Assembly: GCA_030141605.1 (NCBI GenBank)
Contig: JAQGDQ010000033.1
Location: forward strand, 248,001-312,000
Length of the DNA stretch: 64,000 nucleotides
Reading direction: 5' to 3'
Origin: Tubiluchus corallicola
Taxonomy: Eukaryota; Priapulida; Priapulimorpha; Priapulimorphida; Tubiluchidae
Position 1 is the stretch's first letter. Each line of letters begins with the position of its first letter. A program made the translations under genes and the position numbers. This document shows positions 1 to 10,537 of the stretch, one piece after another. Below the pieces are notes generated by a model that saw nothing but the letters and a program-made list of their open reading frames with translations, had not been told where the DNA came from and made no database searches.

Positions 1-289
1 AGCAACAGAGCAGTCACTAGGATGTGACAAAAACATGGCATTTTATCATTGTGACATATTGCCAGCTAACCCTAAAGTGATGCTTATTCTCATGTTATGG
101 TCATTTGCTTTTATTGGTGCAAGGAGTGCGCCGAGGGCCCTATGTGTAAGGATCCACTTAGATGAGCTATATTCTCAACGACCGTGATTGCCTCACACAC
201 CCAAATTGCAGTAGCAAAAATTCACATAATTCTTAAAGCAAAAGCCTCTCGGGAAGTTGAGCTTATTCTAATATTTGAGAAAAATGCTA
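1..289. other. unannotated left edge
   Basis: No open frame, RNA gene or recognisable repeat end is visible. The stretch is probably intronic or intergenic and runs straight into the dispersed repeat that begins near 290. Confidence 0.5.
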
Positions 290-960
290 GAAAGTTTCAG
301 AGTAAAATTGTGATAAGTGCCTTATGTAATTAGTAAAATCAATTTAAAGTCTCTGTCACTTCATGCTTGGGCGTACTCATTTTAGACGAAAAATGGCATA
401 ATCCGGTTTCCGTGCAATATAAACACTTACTCTGCCAGGTGCTTCAGTAATATTTTTTTGACTTATAGAGCAAACTCTATAAGCTAAGTAATCGACCTGG
501 TACCTATTGTATACTCGCAAGTTTGCATCTGAACATCAGATACAGCATATCTGAAAGTCAACAAACGTCTGTACATTAATTACACTTACACAATTAATGT
601 ACACTACTTATACATTTTACGGTATAATCATGTGGATTAAAGCTATGTAACCACTTTAAACTTGGTCGTAATTGATCAAATGAATTTTACGTAAACACTG
701 TTAAATATGATGCTAGAATAACGGAACTTCTGAGTGAACTGTAGAAATTTCCCAAAGTGTACCTTCACCACAGCTTACCTTCACAGTATTCACTTTGTAC
801 ACGAACCACCAGCTTACGTCATTGCCGGCAGCAATTTTTGTTTGATGGGAGATAAAAAAATATTTAAATTTCTTTTACATTTTTAAGCAAAGCATTCTAT
901 CCGCATATATTGTGTGGTGATTTCAATATTTTTAATTCAAGGGTTGGTTCTTCCTTTAAA
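290..960. repeat. dispersed repeat R1, copy 1 (unclassified)
   Basis: This block is clearly related to a second copy in the window. Its first part (about 300-650) matches about 4757-5217, and its last part (about 650-960) matches about 9241-9480. The Ty3 element lies between those two halves. Shared landmarks include TGTAATTAGTAAA near the start, ATGGATTAAAGCTATGTAA-like sequence in the middle and TTGGTTCTTCCTTTAA near the end. The first 60 bp also resemble the sequence at about 33,130. No terminal inverted repeats or coding capacity were seen, so it could be a non-autonomous element or a solo LTR of an unseen family. Confidence 0.55.
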
Positions 961-1199
961 GTTTACCAGGTGACTGCAAGATATTTACTTGTAAAGATGC
1001 TACCTCTTACTCAATTTGGGACATGCAGCGATGCATTTGATAAGTCGACTTATTAAAGCACTTGTTCTTGCAGAAGCATCTTAACAGATTTTCCACCGCT
1101 TGGTGCATCAGCTAATGTACCAAATATCTCTTCATCTAGTAAGCCAACTATAAAAAGTGATAACAGAATCTAGCCACAGCAAACAGTAGTAAGAAAGCG

Positions 1200-4100
1200 A
1201 GACAAATCCCCAGTAATATAGGAGACAAAAGGGGAGACGACAGCATCAGAAAAAGGCTGTCACGGCGAGTACACCTAAAGATCTTCATTGTCAGTGACAG
1301 TCAACTAATTGATCAAATTAGAACTGTCATTGAATCACAGAATGTCACAGTAATGAACATTGAGTAAATTGAAAATAGCAAGAATGCTTACCATCCCTCT
1401 GGACAACAGGGAGAAAGTGTTTAAGCAGGACCTTTGGCCAGAAGGAATAGGCCTAGAAGGAAGGTGCTGGTTGCCCAAGAGAAGAAATGATCATGCAGTT
1501 ACTGGCTCCAGACAGGCACTTCAGGTCTCCTCGCTCCCTCATTCTTTTCAGATGTAGCTATGCATGAAATATTTAATAAGCTCTGCATTGTGCCATACAA
1601 CTGTAGTGGTTTATCTCCCCAGATGTGTAGGTTCATAGATAAAGTATGTTTTAGAAAATCAAATACTAATTTATGCTTACTCCAAGAACATTGGCTGCAT
1701 TTTGCAGTGCTCAGCAAGCTAGGTTTTTATGGTATGTATGATATTCTGGCACCAATGGCATGTTAGATGACCAGATTTTCCAAGGAAGACCATATAGAGG
1801 AACTGGTATTCTGTGGAAGAAATGTATTAGCGGCATTATTAATCCAGTTAAGTGCGATTCAAACCATCTAACTGCTAACATTAAAAAAAATCTCATTAAC
1901 AAATAGTTGTTCAGTCTGCCTGATAAATGTGATGATACATGCCTGTAGACCTGTTCACTATGCGAGTAAATGAAGATTTTGAGGACACGTTAAGTTTTAA
2001 CACATTCTCAACAATTGGCCATTTTTAGTGTCAAAAAGATTGTGTAATAAAATTTTTAAGGTTAGGGTAGACCATGATATCAATAACATGTCGGATCATT
2101 CATGTTCGTTTCAGTGAACTATGATGTTTAATTAACAATGTAACTGAAAGAATATTTCGGCCACGTATATCTTGAACTCGAGCAGATGAACAAAGTTTAA
2201 AGAGTTATTGCCAAACTCTAGACAGTAATCTTGACTTAATTGAACTACATGTTATTAAGCATGTACTTACATGTGATGATACTGACCCTTGTAACTGTAA
2301 AACTATAATTGATTTATATTGTGAAAACATTATTAACTCCTGTTTAGATGCTAGTGAAATGTGTCTTGCTAAAACTGAAAATGTAAAAGCAAAGCCAGGG
2401 GCGTCGTGCACCAAAAAAATTAGGGGGGCCCGACTGTATATAATGGCGGAACTTAACTGTTTAAAAAAACGTATAATTTTGAATTCCCACACAGTATTTT
2501 GCGTGCAAGAAAAACGATTTATTTATTCCCAACTGGCCGCAGAACCTGGGTCGGGAACACAGTTGGACTTGAAAAATGAAGTCAGATTGGACTGTCTTGA
2601 CATCGTTTAAGAAATATAGAATCACGTGAAAATTCCTGTTTGTCAACAAGATGAAACAACAGTGCAATAAATGAGCAAATAAGCAGCTAAAATCGTAGCG
2701 AAAACTAGCATAGATTCTCCTAGCAGGAGAAAAATGATGAAATGTGCTCAAAAATCACGCCCTTTTATGCAGCAAACTCGGGGGAGAGTCGCTAAGGAGT
2801 AGCAAAGAGTCGGTAATGTCCAATCAGGAGGTGGCTCATCAATTTGTATCTCCCAAACCGACTCTCTAGTACTAGGCTAGCTCGACAAACTAACTCTCTG
2901 GTACTAGGCTAGCTCAACATGACTGGAATGTTTGCATTGTTTTTGCTCTATTATTTCACTTGTTCACTATTATAACACACTGCTGAACGAAGCTCGAGTG
3001 CTAACTCAGCCGTTTTGTTAACTAACAGTCTTTTGTGCAAAGACGCTAATGCTACTCAACGAGCTGCTTTGTTAACTGTTTCTGCCTGCCTCCTGAATAG
3101 ATTACATGCAAACAAATTAACTACATCCTGGCACGTATTAACAGTCAGAATAATTTAACTCGGCGACAAACTTTAATGATAAAAAATATTATTGGGCTAC
3201 TGTACCGAAACGCTCATACTGTTCGCATTTATGGAGCGCTGGCCAGCTATTGTGTCAAAAAGTCGGAAATAAATTTGCTTACCGTTTGCCATTTTCTAAA
3301 AAATTGGGGGGGGGGGGCTGCCCCCCCCCCCCGGCCCCTATAGCACGACGCCACTGGCAAAGCAATTGAATAAATTGTTTCCAGGTTGGAATGATGAAGG
3401 TAAGCCAGAGCGGGAGAAAGTTCTTATCTGGCACTAACTATGGTATTTAAACGGCAGGCCCAGACAGGAAATCATTTCACAAATAAGACATGATACTCGT
3501 GCTCAGTATCATCGCAAAGTACATTATGTTATTTGCATTGAAGGCAATATTCATAATAATAAAATTGCAACAGCATTTTCTGCTTCTAGTGATTTTGGAT
3601 TGAAGCTAAGAAGTTACGCTTTTCCAGCAAATCAACTACAAATAGTATAGATGGTAGATTCTCACCCATTGATATCGCCAATGATTTTGCCAGTGACTTT
3701 AAACCTTTGGATAATAGTGTTGGTACTGACAGTAATGAAATACTAATGAATTTATAATGAATACAAACGTAAGAGTAAACATGACTGATTCAAGTTTCTA
3801 TTACTGAATCAAAATCAACTATATCCAAACTTAAACATGGTAAAAGCGACGGTACTTTTAGTTTACATAGCGACCATGTAATTAATGAATCACATAAGTT
3901 GGCTATATGTTTAACAAGTTGGCTATATATTGAAGAGCTCACCTGTTTATTGTTGTCTGCAAGATTTTTCAAAGGCATTTCACTGAGTGAATATTCCATT
4001 ACTTTTTGCAAGATTAGAAGATAGAAGTTCTCTACCTAAATCTTTCCCTCGTGTTGAATATGTACATGAATCAAGAAATAAGAGTTCAGTGGAATCAAAG

Positions 4101-4757
4101 TAAATCATTCGCCTTTACAGTCACAGACGGAATTTAACAAAAGTGTGCTTTCTGGTGTACTTTTTACTATTTACATGGATGATTTTTTACCTACCCTTAA
4201 AAACTCTAAGCTAGATTGCCATATTTTAAATATTTTCGCTTTATTCAGGCCAACTCGGACTGTCCTTAAATTGATATTAAATATTTGTATGAAATTTGGT
4301 AATGAGCATGATTTGCTTTTTAATATTAACAAGTCAAAGTGTATTTTATTTCGACGAAACTTTGATATTCTTGTGAACATAAATGGTGAACGTCTAAAAT
4401 GGAATAACAAAGCGACTCATGGTAGTGCCTAGAGACAGCCATTCCCGTATGACTCTATATATATAGCTAAAATAATACTGTTTGAAAAATTTATTGCAAA
4501 GTACTCTGTTAAGCCTTTTAACACTGTGAATGATACAGATAGTTGTATTTTCAAAGTTTTATCAATATTGGATAAATACTCAAACTATTTGATGAAATTG
4601 ATGAAATATTACTAGCCCTGTTAACCGAAGAATTTGTAAATATGTATTCGTAATGTGTGTTTGTAATACTTGTGTGTTGTTATTTCCTGTTATTTTGTTT
4701 TATTACTAGCTTTGATTACATGTTGGGAAACATAAAAATAAAATAAATAATATATAT
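1200..4757 (+). mobile_element. degenerate CR1/L2-like LINE retrotransposon, interrupted by a hAT element
   Basis: The plus strand carries broken pieces of a non-LTR retrotransposon in order. A possible ORF1-type remnant lies at 1200-1560 (a VSDSQL segment like the GDS/SGNH motif of CR1 ORF1). An APE-type endonuclease start is at about 1595-1720 (YNCSGL, then LLQEHWL). After the hAT insertion comes a PGWNDE...TRAQYH segment typical of the endonuclease-RT linker (about 3384-3530). A piece of the RT palm follows (4145-4420, GVLFTIYMDD then LLFNINKSKC). The A-rich stretch at 4729-4757 looks like the 3' tail. All frames contain stops and most of the RT fingers are missing, so the copy is internally deleted and dead. 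Clade assignment is from motif style only. Confidence 0.7.
2396..3356. mobile_element. hAT-type non-autonomous DNA transposon, copy 1
   Basis: The element starts CAGGGGCGTCGTGC and ends with the reverse complement of CAGTGGCGTCGTGC, giving 14-bp terminal inverted repeats with one mismatch. It is flanked by GCAAAGC on both sides (2389-2395 and 3357-3363). This fits an 8-bp hAT target duplication with one changed base. Both termini pass into long C or G homopolymers. There is no transposase frame. A second, oppositely oriented copy lies at 34,774-35,519 and matches through most of the body. It is inserted inside the LINE, so it is younger than that LINE. Confidence 0.85.
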
Positions 4758-5217
4758 TAAAATTGTGATAACACCTGCTGTAATTAGTAAATCAATTTAA
4801 ATTTACGATCACTTCAGTCTTGGGCTTGCTTATTTTGAACGAAAAATGGTGACGTCAGCTTACATGCAATATAAGCACTCGTAGGTGCTTGAGAGAACTT
4901 TCTTTGCAACTGTAGTTACTAATAATATCAACTATAATCAATCCAAAATGTTAAACGAGAGATTTTATTCCTTTACTCTTCGATGAATCCCATTGTCCCC
5001 AATGTAATGGAAACCAGCTACAGACGAGAATGTAGTTATCTCCGACTCGGCTAGTTAACAGAATAATTATTTTTAACAAGCTAAAACTGAACTCTATAAA
5101 CTAGGTAAACTGCGAGGCACGTTATGTATGCTTGCAGCTTTGCAGAATTCCATGCTCATCTGTAATTATATTGTGTAGTAATTACGCATTTTGAGGTGTA
5201 ATTGTGGATTAAAGCTA
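4757..5217. repeat. dispersed repeat R1, copy 2, left part
   Basis: Related to 300-650 (for example TGTAATTAGTAAA, a GAACGAAAAATGG-like block, ACTCTATAAACTAGGTAA and GTGGATTAAAGCTATGTAA). The copy stops where the Ty3 element begins at 5218 and resumes at about 9241, so the retrotransposon landed in it. Confidence 0.6.
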
Positions 5218-5273
5218 TGTAATGAAAGTAGTTGCTAATATCATGCTTATGTAAAATTATGCATTTTACAACT
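5218..5273 (+). repeat. 5' LTR of the Mag-like element (minimal extent)
   Basis: Begins TGTAATGAA and can be aligned over 56 bp with 9180-9235, with six differences. The true end is unclear because similarity fades after ACAACT. A candidate primer-binding site starts four bases later. Confidence 0.6.
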
Positions 5274-5388
5274 AGATGGCACACGGTTGTACCTTAATTT
5301 CAACTTAATTACTGTGTTTGCAGTTATATTTAATGACGACAACTCGTAACAAATTTAGTCAACTAAGTGTTGGATAAAGCGAGATCAA

Positions 5389-6376
5389 CATGGACAGTAA
5401 AATATTCAAAAAGGAACTACCTGGTGATGCATTGGAATTTGACTGTTTGTATTGAAAGTCAATGCTAGCTATCGATATAACAAAGGCAGAAATGCCAGAA
5501 AATGTCAAGTTACGAGTTCTTTTCTCTCTGTGTGGACCAGTGGCATTTCCCATTGTTGAAGACTGTGACACCTCTGTGACACAATCACTCGCCTTGACAG
5601 CAGGTACACAAAAACTATTTCACCAATAATGATGCGACATAAGCTCAGAAATCGCAGGCAGTCACCGGATGAGTCAGTTGTCGCATTCATGAGAGACCTA
5701 GAATCCATCGTTAAAAAAATTCCCATGCCAGAGCTAATTGCTCACTGACGCCCTTGTATCAGGCCTGAATTCTGTGACAATCAGACAACGGCTGTTAGAG
5801 CTAAGAAGTCCTACATTACAGGATCTTTTACAGCATCAGTGGAACTGGCAATAGGTGATGCTAAAGTGGTATGTAACTCTCCATTACCGGAACCACCAGC
5901 AGTAGCTAGTGTGCACTCAAAATGTTTTGTGTAATGGACTAAGACACAAATGGAGCACCTGTCCAGCACAACAAGTGACATGTGGCAAATGCGGCAAGCT
6001 AGGGCATTGGCAGTCAGTGTGCCTATCAAGCAATAAAACGAAAAATCAAAACACAAAATCAGCAGCGACCGCACCCTCTACTCCTACCGAGTTCAAGCTT
6101 ACTAGTAATGTGCATGAGGAGGACTCGGAAAGTGAGCTAATGTCTGCACAGCTTTCAGCAGTGCGTGCTGTGACTAATAAATCTTCGCAGCTCATAAAAG
6201 GCACTTTGGATGACAATGATGTAGAAGTGTTGATCGACACAGGTTCTGATATATCATTTGTAAGAGCAAAGGTCCTTATAGACAATAAATTAAGCTACCG
6301 CCACACAAGCAATCGCACAATATTGTTGGCAGATAACACGACATCAACTGTAGTAGAAGAGTATTTTGGTGGGTAG
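5389..6376 (+). pseudogene. gag and protease remnant of the Mag-like element
   Basis: The gag frame starts near 5389 and is interrupted several times. From about 5909 an open stretch carries two consecutive zinc knuckles, the second being CGKCGKLGHWQSVC (CX2CX4HX4C, nucleocapsid type). It then reads into an aspartic protease core with VLIDTGSDISFV, where the DTG triad is the catalytic motif. The frame stops at 6374-6376, before the polymerase. Gag would package the element's RNA and the protease would cut the polyprotein; neither can be made intact from this copy. Confidence 0.75.
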
Positions 6377-6448
6377 AAATTAAATGACCACGTATATATA
6401 ACTGAATTGTGTGTGGTGTCGAATCTGGTTGCCCCGGTAATAGTATGA

Positions 6449-7285
6449 ATGAACCTACTATGCCAGCATTCTAAACTAGTCCTAACTCTAGGAAGACCAG
6501 AACCCCCTGCAGAATTTTGCTTAGCAGTATCAACAATGAACACTGTAAAATATGAGTTACTTCCAGGCCTAGAAACTTCTAAGTTAAAACCAATTGCTAC
6601 ACAGTCGCTTCGTGGTCTTGATAAAGACCAAGCCTTCATAAACCATGAAATAGAATGCTTATTAGAAAAAGGCACCATACAAGAAAGTCGAAGCCCATGG
6701 GGAGCTCAATGCTTTGTGGCAAGTACAGACAATCATACGCTACGTCGTGTCATTGATTGTTCAGAGACTATAAATATTTATACCCCAGCAGATCCCTACC
6801 TTATGTCTCGTATCGATGATCTGTTACACAAGGTAGCATGCAATAAAGCATTTAGCAAGATTGACCTTCATAATGTCTATCATCAGATACCACTGAAACC
6901 AACTGATTGTGCCTTGACAGCATTTGAAGCTTGTGGCAAATTATATGAATTCACGAAGCTTCCTTTTGAATGCTCAAATGCTGTACCGATCTTTCAGCGC
7001 ATAATGGATAATGTTATCAAAGACCATCATTTAAAGGAAACATATTCTTATATTGATAACACCATAATTGGAGGCGAATCTATGGAAGAGCATGACGAAG
7101 CCTTAATTAATTTTTGCAAGGCGGCTAATCAGTTTGGTTTAGAAATAAATGAAGAAAAATGTCAATTCGAAAAAATGAAGATTTCCTTCCTAGTCATATT
7201 ATTGAGAATGGAATTATTAAATCTGATCCACATAGGTTTGAACCCTTGCTCAGCTTTCCAGCTCCGTCTACTCCCAAATAACTGA
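6449..7285 (+). pseudogene. reverse transcriptase remnant of the Mag-like element
   Basis: This is a 278-residue open stretch without a natural start. It contains the Ty3-type pre-RT segment (IECLLEKGTI...SPWGAQCF), the KIDLHNVYHQIPL motif and the LPFECSNAVPIFQRIMD motif. The catalytic box reads YIDN where family members have YxDD. Loss of the second aspartate should abolish polymerase activity even without the frameshifts. The frame is lost shortly before the RT thumb. Confidence 0.85.
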
Positions 7286-7353
7286 ACAGGATGCTAGGAT
7301 TATTCGCATGCTAGGCGAAGTGGATCCCTCGGTGCTCTGAATTAACGCAGCCA

Positions 7354-7608
7354 TTGCGTGATGCTCGTGAAATGCTAATGAGGGGAAAGCCACTTCCCAA
7401 ACCGGCTAGAGAAGCAATTGACAAGCTAAAATCAGCTCTGGTAAATGCCTGTCTAGCAGTACCCAGTCCGAGCATACCAGTTACTGTAGAGACAGATGCT
7501 TCAGATATTGGGCTCAGTGCGACGTTGCTTCAGTGCGATAAGCCTGTGGTTTTCTTTTTACGGACACTAACCCAGGCAGAGAAGAAGCAGTCTACAGTAG
7601 AAAAGTAG
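7354..7608 (+). pseudogene. RNase H remnant of the Mag-like element
   Basis: The frame contains VETDASDIGLSATLLQ, the typical start of a Ty3 RNase H domain with its first catalytic aspartate, followed by a TLTQAEKKQSTVEK segment (normally ...AEKNYSTTEKE). It ends at a premature stop. The remaining RNase H sequence continues, broken, to about 7810. Confidence 0.8.
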
Positions 7609-7822
7609 GTCTGTCCATTGTAGAAAGTCTTAGGAGATGGCATCACTTGTTGCATTTAGTTCCCAAGTTTGATATCATAATGGATCAAAAATCTGTCTCA
7701 TATCTCTATAGCTCCTGTAGAGGCTCCAAAATAAAGGATGAGAAGATACAACAGTAGAGTTAGCAGAATTCCTCTTTGATATCTGTTACCGTCCTGGCAC
7801 AAGAAACATAGTTGCAGATGCT

Positions 7823-8354
7823 ATGTCAAGATGTGCACAGATGGGTGTTCACTCATTCTTAGACAAACTGCATCAGACTCTATGTCATCCAGGTGTTTCC
7901 CGTTTTCATCATTATCGCAGAAGCAGAAACATACCTGTTTCAGTTGAAGAAGTTCGGCGCATAGTTAACAGTTGTAGGACTTGTAGGGAATGCAAGCCTC
8001 AATATTATAAGCCCCCGCAGGGTATGTTGATTCAGGCTACTCGTCCATGGGAGAGGCTTTCGATTTGATTTTATTGGCCCATTGCCACCACCTTCAAAAA
8101 ATAAGTATATTCTAACTGTCATCAACGAGTACTCCAGGTACCCTTTTGCATTTCCTTGTTCTGACCTGTCCACAGATATTGTTGCAAAACATCTATTTGA
8201 ACTTTTCTCGATGTTCGGTGCTCCCGGCTCTATACACAGCGACAGAGGAACACAGTTTGAGAGTAAAGCCTTACGCCAATTTTTAGCACGTAATGGAGTG
8301 ATGAAATCACGTACAACGCCTTACCACCCGGAAGGAAACTCTCAATGTGAGTGA
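7823..8354 (+). pseudogene. integrase remnant of the Mag-like element
   Basis: Two overlapping frames cover the integrase. The HHCC zinc domain (H...H with CRTCREC) lies at about 7870-8000. The catalytic core (DFIGPLPPP, SDRGTQFES and a final NSQCE) lies at about 8060-8354, so the D,D-35-E residues are recognisable. A frameshift separates the two parts near 8068 and a stop follows the catalytic glutamate. Confidence 0.85.
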
Positions 8355-8913
8355 GTGAATGGAACAATATTACGTACTATTCACCTTGCTCTAAAGAGTG
8401 ACAGGCTATCAAAGCTACAGTGGGAATATGTGGTCCCTAAGTCCTTAGCATCAATCCGAGCTTTGCTTTGCACAGCAGCTAATATGATTCTGCATGACCG
8501 GTTGATTAAGTTTCAACGTTCTTCAACCTATGGTACAGTCATCCCGTTATTTTTGCAACATCCAGGTTCTCAGATCTTACACAAACTCCATGTGCGAATG
8601 AAGAATGATCCTCTTGTAGAGCAACTAACCCTGCTCAATACCATATCCCTATATTTTGCAAGGATACAAGGATGGTCGTACTGACACAGTTTCAACTTGG
8701 CACCTAGCTCCATCCGGACAAAAACCAATCTGGGAAAATGGTGCAGAAACTGTTTCAAGCAGGAATCTGGCTGATAATGGGGAACTCCATGAGACTGAAT
8801 CCGTAACAGTTGAGAATGTCTCAACTCCTAAGATCAACATGGAAGGGACAGACAAACAGAGTCTTAGAAGGAGCTCCCGTGTTAGAAAGCCACCAGAACG
8901 TCTTGATCTTTAA
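8355..8913 (+). pseudogene. C-terminal pol remnant of the Mag-like element
   Basis: Two short frames continue the integrase C terminus. The last ends RRSSRVRKPPERLDL, the basic tail common at the end of Ty3/Mag polyproteins. The tail is followed by about 270 bp of non-coding sequence, the polypurine tract and the 3' LTR. Confidence 0.7.
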
Positions 8914-9179
8914 CAGTTAACTTGGTGTGTTTCAGTGTTCTTTAATAATTTGCTTTCATATAACTTTTAGTATTGCAGTACATTAACTGCTGTTCTTGCT
9001 TTAAAATTTTAATATCTGCATTAGTTAGAAGCTATTGTTTGAAGTGCAGTTTAATTTAGGATAATTTAGATTCTTTTGGTACCTATTACTTTCTTATTTC
9101 TTCATTTGTTTGCATTAAGCACAAAATTTGAGCTTGAAATTGAACTTGTTTATGAACCCTTTTTCCTAGGGGAGAGGGA

Positions 9180-9240
9180 TGTAATGAAGCTAGTTGCTAA
9201 TATCGTGCTTATGTAAAATTACGCATCTTACCACTTTATC
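9180..9240 (+). repeat. 3' LTR of the Mag-like element
   Basis: Starts TGTAATGAAGC directly after the purine-rich GGGGAGAGGGA and matches the 5' LTR over 56 bp. A CA end near 9240 (CTTACCA) is plausible. Confidence 0.6.
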
Positions 9241-9480
9241 ACTTACCATCTAAGCACTTTAAATTTATTACAAATTGATCCAACGACTAATTTTTATATA
9301 AACACAGTTAAACACAAAAACTTGGCCAGTTAAGAAAGTCAGCTAGGGAGGCAATCGCAGAAGCTTTGTTATGCAGTCTTCGTTCTATCTACCGGCTTAT
9401 GTCATTTTTTTCAAATACGCCCGCTGTGAGGGGTATATGAAAATCCAATGAATGTTGGTTTTTCCTTTAATTCTAGATAT
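9241..9480. repeat. dispersed repeat R1, copy 2, right part
   Basis: Resembles 650-960, for example GCACTTTAAATTTATTAC against CCACTTTAAACTTGGT, a TAAACACAGTTAAA block and a TTGGTTTTTCCTTTAAT end. It continues the R1 copy split by the retrotransposon. Confidence 0.5.
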
Positions 9481-9751
9481 CTGATATTTTAAAGTGTCAT
9501 TATGTCACATTTGGATTCACTTTTTACAACCAGTCGCTTGGCATGTGTCACTAAATTTTCCAATAATGGTCAGGAATATCGACAAGTATATGTATTTTTC
9601 ACTGTGGGTGAGTGGATTCAGCCATTAAATTAGTTGTGTAGGTTTCCTGTGATTACATGCAACATGAAAGTTACATGTGCTAATGCATTTGTGTTATTTT
9701 TAGATGGCAATTGGATTTCTCATTTTTTCAGAGATGCATTTTCTATTGCAG

Positions 9752-9872
9752 TCTGTGATCCCGTAATGGGTGATGCCGGTCAGATGTACGTTCCAAAAGA
9801 ACTGCTTCCCATTTACATTGATCATTTTATTGGGTTATCAGATATAATCACCCCAAATCAATTTGAAGCTGA
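9752..9872 (+). CDS. PDXK: PDXK exon a
   Basis: Acceptor TTTTCTATTGCAG, donor GA|GTAAGT. Encodes the CDPVMGD strand and the [11 protein letters not shown] segment, phases 2 in and 2 out. The loop after GD is four residues shorter than in the human enzyme. Confidence 0.9.
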
Positions 9873-10503
9873 GTAAGTCTTTAGTTTACACATTTATAAA
9901 GTTTGCAAAGCATAGTAATGTTTGACACTAGTAACAAATGCTTTGTATTTGAACACCTTAGGTTACTTACTGGAATTAAAATAGAAACAGAGAAGGATGC
10001 ACTGCGAGCAATGGAAGCTCTTCATAATAAAGGTGCAGAAACGGTCATTATAAGCAGCTCAAACTTAGGCGATGAGAAGATTCTTATTGGACTTGCAAGT
10101 AGTCGGAAAAGTAAGTTTTTTGTACTATTGCTTAGTATGCATTTTCGTGTTCAGACTAGGAATTAATTTTTGCATTTTAAACGTCAGCCATGTTTTTATA
10201 TATCATTTTCACAAATAAATTTTGAAAAAAGAAAACATTTATTTTTTATTTTAGTTTTTTGTTTTGCAACAATTATGAGATTATCAGTTAATTTAAGTGT
10301 TGACAATAACAAATTGTATTTATTTTTCATTTAACAGTGGAAGTATTTTGCTAAGTACTAACAGATTCTGATTAGCTGCTAATATGCAATTAATTTCAGT
10401 ATTGTTGTGAATCTTGAACTGTCTACAGATTGAGTTTGAAGCCTGCAAGTATTAATGCAGTTGCATTATTAAATGCAGTATTAATTAATTAATGCAGTAT
10501 TAA

Positions 10504-10537
<34 letters not shown>

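Larger units (their letters stand above)
5218..9240 (+). mobile_element. Mag-like Ty3/Gypsy LTR retrotransposon, decayed
   Basis: The order gag, protease, reverse transcriptase, RNase H, integrase is that of Ty3/Gypsy elements. The ends carry a short direct repeat starting TGTAATGAA at 5218 and 9180, with 56 bp alignable and six mismatches. It is preceded on the right by a polypurine tract (9167-9179) and followed on the left by a candidate primer site starting TGGCACACGG (5277). Very short LTRs and two gag zinc knuckles are features of the Mag lineage. The coding region is broken by many stops and frameshifts, so this copy is inactive. The element sits inside a copy of repeat R1. An exact target duplication could not be fixed. 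Confidence 0.8.
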
